Source: Saprospiraceae bacterium (GTDB lineage Bacteria; Bacteroidota; Bacteroidia; Chitinophagales; Saprospiraceae). From it: a stretch of DNA of 64,000 bases. Below, piece after piece: positions 53,157-62,142 of this stretch (position 1 is its first letter; every line of letters starts with the position of its first letter). The translations under genes were made by a program, and so were the position numbers. The DNA is taken from assembly GCA_016787525.1 (NCBI GenBank), contig JAEUUP010000022.1:1-64000 (forward strand), given 5' to 3'. The notes beneath the pieces were generated by a model. The model did not search any database. It saw nothing but the letters and a program-made list of their open reading frames with translations, and was not told the DNA's origin.

Positions 53157-55559
53157 ATGACATACCTTAATTTTCTCATTCCACCTTTTTTGAATCGTAT
53201 TGATGATTATTTGAAATTGCAAGCACCCCATATCTGGCGTACGCGCATTCACTTTGTCCTTTTCTATGGGCTTATAGCTTGGGGTGTTTTGTTCTCCATA
53301 GGCTTATTTTACCCCCTCAGTATGTATGATATATCGAGAACGCCTTATGCTGTTGAAGAGATTAAGCGTGTTTCTTTTTTATTTTTATTGGTTTGTGGCT
53401 TTTTTAGTATCGTTTACTGGTGGCAACAAGTAGCAAAGTTCAGGATTTTAGCAGCGAGGTGGTATCACGCCTTTTGGGAGTGTATTTTGTTTTTTATCGG
53501 AATTTTAGTGTTGTGGCAATCTGTGAATGCTTTTCAATATGGTTTGAATACCAATATTGCTTATCGAGTGGGCAATAAGATAACTCTTGAAGACAGAGAA
53601 CGACTATATGCTCATAATTTTTATTTGCCCGGGTATATCGCTTTTAACACGAATGATTTGACGAGACTTTCGCCAGATGACACAACGGCTATTGACTCTT
53701 TCTTCCCTTTATTTTTCTTGGAAGCCGAAAAACTAATGCAGGTCTATCATAATCGAATAATGAGGAATGATGTTGTACAAGATTCTCAGTTTTTGGTGCG
53801 AAGTGGTTTTCTATCTGACAAATTGCAGGAATACGACAATGATAAATACAGATATTACTATCATTCAGGATGCTATGGCGAATGGCAAGATTCAATAAAT
53901 CGTAAAGCTCAAAAATATGTCAAACCTCACCTTGCTTTAGTTGAAAAATGGGATGCTAAAAATGATGAGTTTATTAATAAATGGGAGTTTACACCTTTTT
54001 CCAGTTACGATTATTTTACGCTTGATTCGGTCTATCAGCTTTTTACAAATTATGATAAGTATCAAGTTGATTCTGTTAAAAATGTATCCATAAATACTTT
54101 GGTTGATAGATTTCGTAAGGAACACAATCTCGATATGCCAAATATCCTATCTTCAATTAGACGTAGAGATATAGTTGCCGTTTTGGATACTTGTAGTAAT
54201 GTATTTTTCAATCATCAAGGTTTGACTTATTTGGATTTACTCAAATCAGAAAATAAAAACTTTGAGAAGGTGTTTTGGCAGAATCAAATAGTCAATCATT
54301 TTACACAAAAAGACCTTGAAGCTTACAGGAAATATTTGACTGAAATCATGCTTTCAATGCCTGTATCGAATAGAAACGATATTCAAAAAATGGAAGTAGG
54401 TCTGTACTTTAGAAGGGATTCATTGACTACGAACTTTTTGTCGCAACTGACACAAAAAGACAGACGAATTTATGAGGGAAGAATGGCTTTCGCAATCAAT
54501 AATTTATACAAAAAAGAGGATGCCGCCACTATCGTTGGCAATCTCAAATGGAACAAACAAACAGGAAAGTACAGTGAAATCGAAAAATATTTGACAAAAG
54601 GATTTTTTGATAAAGTCGTTTACTATGCTGATTCTATTTATTTTGCAAAGTATAAGAGATCGTTTTCTTTTGACAAACTCTACAATGTCATTGATAATAA
54701 TATTGGGTTTGTTTATAACGCTTTAGAAGATTGGCAAACAAATAAAGATACTTTTTACATCGTAACGGGGAAGTGTAAATATGTCAAACGTGATTACGTA
54801 TGCACTACGCTAAAAAAAATGCGGCGAGACTCCATCCCAATTGATACTGTTTTTAGATGGGAAATTGAGAAAATAGCTCAATACAATGATTTAAGCATTA
54901 AGAATGAATTATTTGATACAGAATTCAATAACTATAAAAAATATCGCGACACTCAAATCTCGGAGCAAGATTCTATTTTTTTAGACCGCATTTACACCCG
55001 ATGTGGCTACTTGCGAGATAGTAGCGAACACAGCCGCTTGTTTTTTCATGTCAATGCCTACTATTTATATTTAGCAGATATAACAATCAATAAAAGTCGC
55101 GCTTTTTTGTCGGGGTGGAATCCGCTCTATTTGTCCACCAACAACAAATTAGCCATCATGGCATTGAGCCTCCTGATGTTTTTTACAACTTTGGCACATA
55201 GCAACCTGTTTACAGCCATTTTTATAGCCTTTTTCATTAATTTTGTTAACAACACACTTTTTAATTTTGGTCAAAACTTTCAAGAGATTGATAAAAGTAA
55301 ACAATCACTATGGCTCTTCGGCTTGTTGGCCATTTTGGCATTGATTACGGCATGGAATGTCTTGTTTCGCACATTCAAATTGCCTATTGTTTATCAACTC
55401 ATTAATATTCAGTTGTTTATTTGGTTTGGCATTTTTATTTGGTTATTTGACAGTCAAACAATTGAACAACAGAGCAATTATGGCTATTTTGTGTTGATAT
55501 TTTGGTGTTTGATGGTTTGGCGATTCAGATACTATTTATCTTTACCATCGAAAACATGA
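53157..55559 (+). CDS. Large membrane protein, probable partner of the ABC ATPase
   Basis: This 800-residue protein has about three membrane segments near the N-terminus (about 32-125), a soluble region (about 130-640) rich in Asp, Lys and Tyr, and about four or five more membrane segments at the end (about 660-795). I do not recognise a family. The tight spacing after an ABC ATPase suggests it is the membrane part of an exporter or lipid-handling system. The large middle domain would face the periplasm if both ends are as predicted. A 10-mer reads PLS at 53313. Confidence 0.75.
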   Translation: MTYLNFLIPPFLNRIDDYLKLQAPHIWRTRIHFVLFYGLIAWGVLFSIGLFYPLSMYDISRTPYAVEEIKRVSFLFLLVCGFFSIVYWWQQVAKFRILAARWYHAFWECILFFIGILVLWQSVNAFQYGLNTNIAYRVGNKITLEDRERLYAHNFYLPGYIAFNTNDLTRLSPDDTTAIDSFFPLFFLEAEKLMQVYHNRIMRNDVVQDSQFLVRSGFLSDKLQEYDNDKYRYYYHSGCYGEWQDSINRKAQKYVKPHLALVEKWDAKNDEFINKWEFTPFSSYDYFTLDSVYQLFTNYDKYQVDSVKNVSINTLVDRFRKEHNLDMPNILSSIRRRDIVAVLDTCSNVFFNHQGLTYLDLLKSENKNFEKVFWQNQIVNHFTQKDLEAYRKYLTEIMLSMPVSNRNDIQKMEVGLYFRRDSLTTNFLSQLTQKDRRIYEGRMAFAINNLYKKEDAATIVGNLKWNKQTGKYSEIEKYLTKGFFDKVVYYADSIYFAKYKRSFSFDKLYNVIDNNIGFVYNALEDWQTNKDTFYIVTGKCKYVKRDYVCTTLKKMRRDSIPIDTVFRWEIEKIAQYNDLSIKNELFDTEFNNYKKYRDTQISEQDSIFLDRIYTRCGYLRDSSEHSRLFFHVNAYYLYLADITINKSRAFLSGWNPLYLSTNNKLAIMALSLLMFFTTLAHSNLFTAIFIAFFINFVNNTLFNFGQNFQEIDKSKQSLWLFGLLAILALITAWNVLFRTFKLPIVYQLINIQLFIWFGIFIWLFDSQTIEQQSNYGYFVLIFWCLMVWRFRYYLSLPSKT

Positions 55560-55601
55560 CACAAGCCATCATAATAGAGCCATTCAAAAAATAGCGTCCA
55601 A

Positions 55602-56543
55602 ATGAAAAAAAGGTATCTCATCCTTGCGCTTTTTTGTTGCACACAACTGGCAGCGCACCCAGGCACAGGCATCGTCAAAGACTCAAAAGACAATATCTAC
55701 TACACCGATTTGTCGAAAGTCTGGAAGCGGACAGCAGATGGGCGCACATCGGTGGTTGTGTCGGGTGTTCATACGCACGAGTTGTTTATGGACAATCGAG
55801 ACAATCTGTTTGGCGAACATTTGTGGTACACGGGTGAGACATCCAATCGGTGGTTGTTCTATTATTGGACTTTGCACGCCGATGGATTGTTCCAAAAATT
55901 GGGGCGAGATACTGAGGGGTTCAACAGACCGTTTTCTTTTGCCCGCGATTCGATGGGACGGCACTACGATAAACGCAAATGGAAGGACAGTTACGAACTC
56001 TACCGCACCCAAAAAGATGGAACGGTGGAAGTGATGGGGCAAGGCGCATTCAAAGAGGTGACTTGGCTCTATTGTACTGAGGGGGGTACTTTGTATTTTG
56101 TTGACCACGACAAAGTATATCAACTCAAAAATGGGCAAATAAAGTTGTTAGCAGCTCATTTGATTGATAAAACGCCCTTGTTTGGTTGGATGGACGACCG
56201 ACTCAGCTTGTATGGCCTTTGGACGGATGCAGCCGAGAATGTCTATGTGGCAGTGTTGAGTGGTCAGACAATCAAAAAGATAACGCCCGATGGGTCGGTG
56301 TCCACGATTTATCAATCCAAAAGCGATTGGTCGCCCATCGGTGGGGTTTTTGACTCAAAAGGCAATCTGTGGGTCATGGAAACCTCAAAAACCAATGCGG
56401 TACAGGTCTTAAAAGTAGAAAAAGCAGAGATTAAAAAATCAGAAATGCCCTTGTCGGTGGTTTTACCTTGTTTGGTTGTGCTTTTGGTGGTGATTGCCGT
56501 CTCTCTATTTATCGAAAATCGCCGAAGTACCCAACCACAATGA
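55602..56543 (+). CDS. Exported beta-propeller (NHL/SMP-30-like) protein with C-terminal membrane anchor
   Basis: This 313-residue protein has a signal peptide (MKKRYLILALFCCTQLAAHP) and repeated propeller blades (DSKDNIYYTDLSKVWKR; DAAENVYVAVLSGQTIKKI; DSKGNLWVMETSK). It ends with a membrane helix (VVLPCLVVLLVVIAVSLFI) and a short basic tail. Most of it should lie outside the cytoplasm. It follows the ABC/membrane pair by 42 bp and may belong to that operon. Two 10-mers read TEG. The ligand is unknown. Confidence 0.75.
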   Translation: MKKRYLILALFCCTQLAAHPGTGIVKDSKDNIYYTDLSKVWKRTADGRTSVVVSGVHTHELFMDNRDNLFGEHLWYTGETSNRWLFYYWTLHADGLFQKLGRDTEGFNRPFSFARDSMGRHYDKRKWKDSYELYRTQKDGTVEVMGQGAFKEVTWLYCTEGGTLYFVDHDKVYQLKNGQIKLLAAHLIDKTPLFGWMDDRLSLYGLWTDAAENVYVAVLSGQTIKKITPDGSVSTIYQSKSDWSPIGGVFDSKGNLWVMETSKTNAVQVLKVEKAEIKKSEMPLSVVLPCLVVLLVVIAVSLFIENRRSTQPQ

Positions 56544-56571
56544 CTTTACTCAGACGACTTGACTTTCTGCC

Positions 56572-56601
56572 TTGTCGTTTTCAAACTCTTTCTTACCTTT
56601 G
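56572..56601 (+). promoter_or_regulatory. Consensus Bacteroidota promoter (TTG-N19-TACCTTTG)
   Basis: TTG (56572-56574), exactly 19 bases, then TACCTTTG (56594-56601). It lies just downstream of the propeller gene and about 87 bp before the dehydrogenase ATG at 56688. It rules out the longer dehydrogenase frame from 56559, whose start would lie upstream of the promoter. Confidence 0.8.
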
Positions 56602-56687
56602 CCAAGAGGCGAATATTCGCTCGGACTCGGAGCGATGTCTCATTCGTGCAACTACTTAATTCTCAGTCTGTTCAATTAAACAAAATA

Positions 56688-57449
56688 ATGAATCACTCTT
56701 TTTCACTTGAAGGGAAAGTCGCCTTAGTGACAGGCGCATCGAAAGGAATTGGCGAAGCGATGGCGCGGGCTTTTGCTCAGATGGGCGCAAAAGTCGTCGT
56801 CAACAGTCGCAAACAAGAAGCGGTGGATGCTGTGGCGCAAGCCATCAATGCCGACGGTGGCACGGCGATAGGTGTGGCTGGGCAAGTCGGCAATATGGCT
56901 GATTGCCAACGCTTGTTCGATGCCACGATGTCGGCTTTTGGTCGCATTGACATTGTGGTGAACAATGCGGCGACGAATCCTGTCTTTGGTCCTGTCGAAA
57001 ATACTGAGGGGGCCGTTTTTGATAAAATCATGGCGGTCAATGTCAAAGCACCGTTTGAGTTAGCTAAGTTGTGTTTGCCTGTGATGCAGCAGAATGGCGG
57101 TGGCTCTATCATCAATATATCGAGTATCGGCGGTCTGAAAGCGGAACAAATGCTCGGCATCTATTCGGTCTCGAAAGCCGCTTTGATTTCGTTGACCAAA
57201 ACATTGGCAGCAGAATGGGGCAAATACAATGTGCGCGCCAATGTGATTTGTCCGGGGCTTATCCAAACCAAATTCAGCGAGGCACTTTGGACAAACGATA
57301 GAATCTTGAAACACATGTTGACGCAAGTGCCACTTGGTCGCATCGGTCAACCAGAAGAAATGGTGGGTTTGGCTCTGTTCTTGGCTTCTGATGCGTCGAG
57401 TTATTGTACGGGTGGCGTTTATGTGGCGGATGGCGGTTATTTGGTTTAG
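56688..57449 (+). CDS. Short-chain dehydrogenase/reductase (FabG-like)
   Basis: This 254-residue classical SDR has the cofactor loop TGASKGIG at 15-22, NNAATN in the middle, the catalytic Ser/Tyr/Lys set (ISSIGG..., YSVSKAA) and the segment VRANVICPGLIQTKFS. The ATG at 56688 is chosen because a consensus promoter lies at 56572-56601. The NADPH preference and substrate cannot be read off. A 10-mer reads NTEG (57002). Confidence 0.9.
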   Translation: MNHSFSLEGKVALVTGASKGIGEAMARAFAQMGAKVVVNSRKQEAVDAVAQAINADGGTAIGVAGQVGNMADCQRLFDATMSAFGRIDIVVNNAATNPVFGPVENTEGAVFDKIMAVNVKAPFELAKLCLPVMQQNGGGSIINISSIGGLKAEQMLGIYSVSKAALISLTKTLAAEWGKYNVRANVICPGLIQTKFSEALWTNDRILKHMLTQVPLGRIGQPEEMVGLALFLASDASSYCTGGVYVADGGYLV

Positions 57450-57531
57450 TGTATATGAGGTTTTAGAACTTTCAAAGTTGCCTAAACATTAAATCACCCA
57501 TTTCGCTTGAAATGTGGGTGTCTCCGAAACG

Positions 57532-57691
57532 TGTTGATTCTAAGAATCAAAGAAAAATACTTGTTCGTTGGATTATAAACCTATTGTCGTTAAAATGACA
57601 ACAAAAGCGGCTCTACCTACTTGTCGCGTTAGCGACGACACGTTTATAATAACTTAAACCACTTTTAACGCCTTGATTCGTAGAATCAACA
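57532..57691. repeat. Long-range palindromic intergenic element
   Basis: Arms TGTTGATTCTAAGAATCAA (57532-57550) and its near-exact complement (57673-57691, 18 of 19) enclose inner inverted repeats (TATAAAC...GTTTATA; GTCGC/GCGAC). It looks like a small mobile palindrome. No gene is supported in the 57450-58075 gap. Confidence 0.6.
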
Positions 57692-57757
57692 TGTTGGTTT
57701 TTTCAGTGGAATAAAGTATCCTGTTAAACGTGAAATGATTTTTGTTAAATTTTACAT

Positions 57758-57797
57758 AAAAGGGTTGCCTTCTTTTTAATCAGAAAGCAACCCTTTT
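57758..57797 (+). terminator. Terminator in the gap after the FabG-like gene
   Basis: AAAAGGGTTGC (57758-57768) pairs with GCAACCCTTTT (57787-57797), followed by more T. The loop also pairs (TTCT/AGAA). It lies about 300 bp after the dehydrogenase and may end a transcript running through the palindrome. Confidence 0.75.
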
Positions 57798-58075
57798 TTT
57801 ATGTTTTGCAAACTGATACGGGTTTAAATTTCGTAAATCTGTGCTTGACCGAAAATATTTTCCTCTTTTTTTGAAAAACCGAAATCCAAAAAGGAAACCA
57901 CTGCGTAAGATTATCAAACAACGTTCGGAGAGACGAACGGCGACCAAGATGAAAACAAAAAAGCGTACAGATTTATGATTCGCTCAGGTTTATTGATGCA
58001 GCAGAGGCTCTTTAACTTGACCGCATAAATGCGCTCATTCACTTTATTTATTATTTCTTAAAAAATCAAATTGCG

Positions 58076-58480
58076 ATGGCTCAGAATTTGTCAACCGTCG
58101 AGCATATCTATGCTTGCTTCGGACAGGGCGACGTACCCGGTATCCTTTCAAAACTCAGTTCGGATGTCTCATTTTTCAATGCAGCTGACCCCTCAGTAGC
58201 ACCGTTTGGCGGTACATTCAAGGGAAAAGAAGGTGTGGCTCAGTTTTTCACGGCATTAGGAACGACGACTCAAACAACACTTTTTCAAACATCTAATTTT
58301 GTAGAAAACGGGCGAGAAGTCTCGAATGATGTCGTCCACAGTGGTCAAGTTTTAGCGAACGGACAACCTTTTGAGGTGACAGCTCATTTTGTTTGGACAT
58401 TCAATGAGCAAGGAGAGGTGATAGATTGGACTTCTTCGGGCGATTTTTCAAGCCTCAATGCCGCTATGGCTACAAGTTGA
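58076..58480 (+). CDS. SnoaL/NTF2-like protein
   Basis: This 134-residue protein matches the NTF2-like SnoaL fold: STVEHIYACFGQGDVPGILS at the start, FGGTFKGKEGVAQFF in the middle and FVWTFNEQGEVIDWTS at the end. Members are small ligand-binding or cyclase-like enzymes. The substrate is unknown and no partner gene is adjacent. A 10-mer reads DPSV (58189). Confidence 0.8.
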   Translation: MAQNLSTVEHIYACFGQGDVPGILSKLSSDVSFFNAADPSVAPFGGTFKGKEGVAQFFTALGTTTQTTLFQTSNFVENGREVSNDVVHSGQVLANGQPFEVTAHFVWTFNEQGEVIDWTSSGDFSSLNAAMATS

Positions 58481-58613
58481 TGGTAGAAAAACGTATTGAG
58501 TTGTGATAAGGGAAGCAATATCGCTCCAACAGATTTTGCGTTTGCTTCCCTTTTTGAAAACGGTCGTAAAAGCACCCCCTTCCAAAGGAAACCTATCGGT
58601 TCAGTATGGAGTA

Positions 58614-59342
58614 TCAAAACCGATTGTCCACATTTTGACTCAAATCAGGACGCAGCAAAAGAGCTGCCGACAAGTTCGCGAGGGTGATTTCAATCTCTTT
58701 GTCTAAACCTTTTTTAATCCACACATTGCCTTTGTTACCTATGGTTTCGACCACGGCAACTTGTTCTCTGTCAATTGAAAAAGTATAACCAAAAATGGTG
58801 CTGGGCAGCAATCGCGGTGTTTCACCATCGGCTTTTCGGACATCTTGAATATCAATGCGGGTCGTACCATCGGTGGCATAACCCATCGAAGGATTGTTCC
58901 AGTGGAGATTGTTGGTGTTTTTGATGAAAAAATCCCACGTCGCACCGTCTTTGAACTGAATCATGCCAGAATAGACATCATTCATGTCCTCATAGATTTG
59001 AAGTCTGCCAAAAACGAGGCTTTTCATCTGAGCTTGAGCAGCGCAAAAGGTTTCGGTTTCCAAACCACCCGCTTTGAGTTTGAAGGAGAGTTTACTTTTG
59101 GCATTGTCTTGTTTTTTGAAAAACAAAACAGAGGAATTACTTGTCACCCAACCTTTTTTGACATTGGTAAAATGAAACTTGCCAAAACTCATTTCGCGTT
59201 TGAAAGCATTTTGTCTGCCCGATACGGCATATTCATTGGCTTGGTTTCGGAACGAATCACCGACATAGATGTGTAAAGTGGTACAGTTGGACAAACTGAC
59301 GAGCGCGCAAAGGCTCAAAAGGTAGAAAAGATTTGTTTTCAT
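58614..59342 (-). CDS. Putative outer membrane lipoprotein
   Basis: This 242-residue protein has a lipoprotein signal (MKTNLFYLLSLCALVSLSNC, Cys20). The rest is polar and beta-rich and matches no family I know. Segments such as ATWDFFIKNTNNLHWNNPSMG hint at a beta-sandwich. It is monocistronic and contains no 10-mer, though one lies nearby at 59523. Confidence 0.7.
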   Translation of the reverse strand: MKTNLFYLLSLCALVSLSNCTTLHIYVGDSFRNQANEYAVSGRQNAFKREMSFGKFHFTNVKKGWVTSNSSVLFFKKQDNAKSKLSFKLKAGGLETETFCAAQAQMKSLVFGRLQIYEDMNDVYSGMIQFKDGATWDFFIKNTNNLHWNNPSMGYATDGTTRIDIQDVRKADGETPRLLPSTIFGYTFSIDREQVAVVETIGNKGNVWIKKGLDKEIEITLANLSAALLLRPDLSQNVDNRF

Positions 59343-59568
59343 TGTGAATGGATATTTAGAGTGAAAAATAGTCTTTGAAACAGGGCTTAAAATTAGCTAT
59401 TTTGAATCAAAACATTTAGATTTTACGCTTAGTTCCGATGAATTAAGCATTAGTATTTGTTTAACAAGTTGAATAAAATAATGTAAAAATCAATGCGTTA
59501 GCTCAGCAATATCCAATGATACCCCCTCAGTATATCTCTTTATTTTTATAAAAAACCAAATATCAAAA

Positions 59569-60903
59569 ATGAAGCAACAAAATGAAAGCAATCGCGCCCA
59601 AGCCATCGTTATGGGTGCCAGTTTGGGTGGTTTGATGACGGCAAAAGTCTTGAGCCAACATTTCCAAAACGTTTTGATTATCGAAAAAGACACCGTTAAT
59701 CATCAACCCGAATCACGCAAAGGTCAACCACAAACAAGACATCTTCACGGTTTACTGCCTGCGGGTTTCAATGTTATTTTACGCTATTTTCCAGACATAT
59801 CGCAAGCACTTTCAGATGCTGGTGCGAATCTTTGTGACTTTGCAGAGACGATGATTTGGCAAACGTATGGTGGCTACCGCAAAAGATTCAATATGAATTT
59901 GACAGGCGTGACCATGAGCCGACCTTTGTTGGAGCATTTGGTGCGTGAACGGGTTTTGGCATTGCCCAACGTGCAGTTAATGGACAATACAAGCGTCAAA
60001 CAACTGCAAACCAATACCGACAAAAGCCGCATCACAGGCATTCTCGTCGAACAAAAAGGCGATACACAACCCTTTGCGCTCGATGCCGACCTTGTGGTTG
60101 ATGTGACAGGTCGCATATCGCGCACCCCTCAGTGGTTGACAGAGTTGGGCTATGAAGCACCGCCTGTGAGTGAGGTCAATGTCAATGTGGGTTATGCCAC
60201 AAGGGTTTATAAACGCAAAGAAAACGACCCACGAAGCAATAATTGGATGCTTTTCACGCCCAAAGCACCCGATGAAAGGCGTTTTGGTGGCATTTTCCCC
60301 ATCGAAGACAATCGGTGGATTGCAACCATTGGCGGTTGGCATGGTGATAGTGCCGCCATGGATGAAAACGGCTTCAATCAATTTGCAAAAAGTCTCGGTA
60401 TGCCCGAAATCGCAGACATTATCTGCAATTCAGAGCCACTTTCGGAGATTATGCCTTATAAATTCACGTGCAGTTTGCGCCGCCATTACGAAAAACTCAA
60501 CCGTTTCCCTTTGGGCTATTTGGTTTTAGGCGATGCGGTGTCCAGTTTTAATCCCACTTATGGTCAAGGCATGTCGTCAGCTTCACTTCAAGCGGCAGAA
60601 TTGGATAGCATACTGTCTTCACAAGTTTCAGAAGAGAAATTAGCTCTTACTTTTTTCAAAAAAGCGGCAAAAGTCGTTGACATTCCGTGGCAATTGTCCG
60701 TTGGTGAAGATTTTCGTTATCCAGAAACCACTGGACCCAAGCCTGCGGGCGTAGATTTTATCAATAAATATGTCTCGAAAGTGCATAAAGCCACTTTGAA
60801 AGACCCCATCGTTTGCGAAGCCTTTTTGCGTGTGATGAGTTTGCTCAAACCACCGACTTCGTTGTTTCATCCACGCATTTTATGGCGCGTTTTGACGGCT
60901 TAG
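59569..60903 (+). CDS. FAD-dependent oxidoreductase (monooxygenase/geranylgeranyl reductase-like)
   Basis: This 444-residue flavoprotein has the FAD-binding start AIVMGASLGGLMTAKVL, the later GD motif LVLGDAVSSFNPTYGQGMS and an arginine/lysine-rich middle. It resembles 2-polyprenyl-6-methoxyphenol hydroxylase-like and halogenase-like monooxygenases. It should act on a hydrophobic substrate. Upstream lies a 10-mer (59523) and downstream a terminator made partly of a repeated TGCA stem (60935-60972). A near copy of the 10-mer reads TPQW (60125). Confidence 0.8.
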   Translation: MKQQNESNRAQAIVMGASLGGLMTAKVLSQHFQNVLIIEKDTVNHQPESRKGQPQTRHLHGLLPAGFNVILRYFPDISQALSDAGANLCDFAETMIWQTYGGYRKRFNMNLTGVTMSRPLLEHLVRERVLALPNVQLMDNTSVKQLQTNTDKSRITGILVEQKGDTQPFALDADLVVDVTGRISRTPQWLTELGYEAPPVSEVNVNVGYATRVYKRKENDPRSNNWMLFTPKAPDERRFGGIFPIEDNRWIATIGGWHGDSAAMDENGFNQFAKSLGMPEIADIICNSEPLSEIMPYKFTCSLRRHYEKLNRFPLGYLVLGDAVSSFNPTYGQGMSSASLQAAELDSILSSQVSEEKLALTFFKKAAKVVDIPWQLSVGEDFRYPETTGPKPAGVDFINKYVSKVHKATLKDPIVCEAFLRVMSLLKPPTSLFHPRILWRVLTA

Positions 60904-60934
60904 CCCCCCTCAGTATCAGACTTTGTGTCAAACA

Positions 60935-60972
60935 AAAATCCTTGCAGAACCACCGTTTTGCAGGGATTTTGT
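60935..60972 (+). terminator. Terminator after the flavoprotein gene
   Basis: AAAAATCC-TTGCA (60935-60947) pairs with TGCA-GGGATTTT (60959-60970) imperfectly. A reverse 10-mer (60906-60915) lies between the stop codon and this hairpin. Confidence 0.65.
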
Positions 60973-60975
60973 GTT

Positions 60976-60983
60976 TACATTTG
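60976..60983 (+). promoter_or_regulatory. Probable -7 element of the PlsC-like gene
   Basis: TACATTTG lies 38-45 bp before the ATG at 61021. It supports that start over a further upstream ATG at 60925, which would precede the transcript. Confidence 0.45.
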
Positions 60984-61020
60984 CAGCCAAGAAGTCAAAT
61001 TTTTATCAAATCTCAGATTT

Positions 61021-62142
61021 ATGAATTCAAAATACGACGCGATACGCCCTTTTTACGACCACGAAGTCAATGTTGCCATCCAATCCATCATGCACGACCC
61101 GATGATGACGGCAATCATGCACTATACTTTCCCAGATAAGACGGAAACGGAGCGACTCGACATCCTCCGAAGCATCAACAGCACGCAATCGTTCCAAGGC
61201 AGTATCGTTTATTTCGCTCTCAAACGCATTTTGGCGCAGAGTTCGGAGGGTTTGACGACTTCGGGCTTTGAAAAATTGGATAAAAACACGGCTTATTTGT
61301 ATATTTCCAATCACCGAGACATTTTACTGGACACTTCGCTCATCAACTTCACACTTTATGAGCATGAAATGATACTGACGGCTTCTGCCATTGGCGATAA
61401 TCTGGTGCGAATGCCTTTTCTCAATACTTTATCGAGAATAAATCGCAACTTCTTGGTACTGAGGGGTCTATCGCCACGCGAACTATTGCAAAGCTCACGC
61501 ACGATGTCTGAATATGTGCATGAATTATTGACAAAAGACAATCGTTCGGTTTGGATTGCGCAGCGTGAAGGCAGAACCAAAGACGGAAACGATGCCACAC
61601 ACACAGGTGTTTTGAAAATGCTCTCAATGGCAGCTGGAAAAGAGAATGTAGGAGCGTATTTCAAGCGTTTGCGCATTGTTCCCATTTCGATTTCGTACGA
61701 ATACGACCCAACGGACTCGCTCAAATTGCCCGAATTATTGGCTGTAAAGAATAATCAGACTTATGTGAAACACGAAAAAGAAGATTTTAACTCCATTATG
61801 AAAGGTTTGACGGGGCAAAAAAAGCGGATTCACATCAGCGCAGGCGAGGTTTTGGACTCCGAAATGGACGACATCATCGCTCTGGACAATGCCAATCAGC
61901 AAATCAAGGCTTTGGCACAACTGATTGACACACAAATCATCGGACATTACAAATTGTGGGCATCTAACTACATCGCTTATGATTTGTTGCACGAGACAAA
62001 CACCTACGCGGCACACTATTCGGAGGCTGAAAAGCAGACTTTTGCGGAGCGCATCCGCACAAAAGCGGAAAACAATGACGAAGCACGACTTTTATTGTTG
62101 ACTATGTACGCCAATCCTGTTGTGAATGCTTTGGGTCATTAG
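61021..62142 (+). CDS. PlsC-like glycerophospholipid acyltransferase
   Basis: This 373-residue protein belongs to the PlsC/GPAT acyltransferase superfamily. The catalytic motif is in SNHRDILLD (His98, Asp104), and the downstream segment IAQREGRTKDG matches the glycerol-phosphate-binding REGR motif. It should acylate a lipid intermediate at the inner membrane. The ATG at 61021 is chosen, after a -7-like element. It overlaps the convergent regulator gene by 4 bp at the stops. A 10-mer reads LRG (61457). Confidence 0.85.
   Translation: MNSKYDAIRPFYDHEVNVAIQSIMHDPMMTAIMHYTFPDKTETERLDILRSINSTQSFQGSIVYFALKRILAQSSEGLTTSGFEKLDKNTAYLYISNHRDILLDTSLINFTLYEHEMILTASAIGDNLVRMPFLNTLSRINRNFLVLRGLSPRELLQSSRTMSEYVHELLTKDNRSVWIAQREGRTKDGNDATHTGVLKMLSMAAGKENVGAYFKRLRIVPISISYEYDPTDSLKLPELLAVKNNQTYVKHEKEDFNSIMKGLTGQKKRIHISAGEVLDSEMDDIIALDNANQQIKALAQLIDTQIIGHYKLWASNYIAYDLLHETNTYAAHYSEAEKQTFAERIRTKAENNDEARLLLLTMYANPVVNALGH

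Noticed and set aside
56559-56687. Longer start of the FabG-like dehydrogenase
   Set aside because: A consensus promoter (56572-56601) lies inside this stretch, so it would not be in the transcript.
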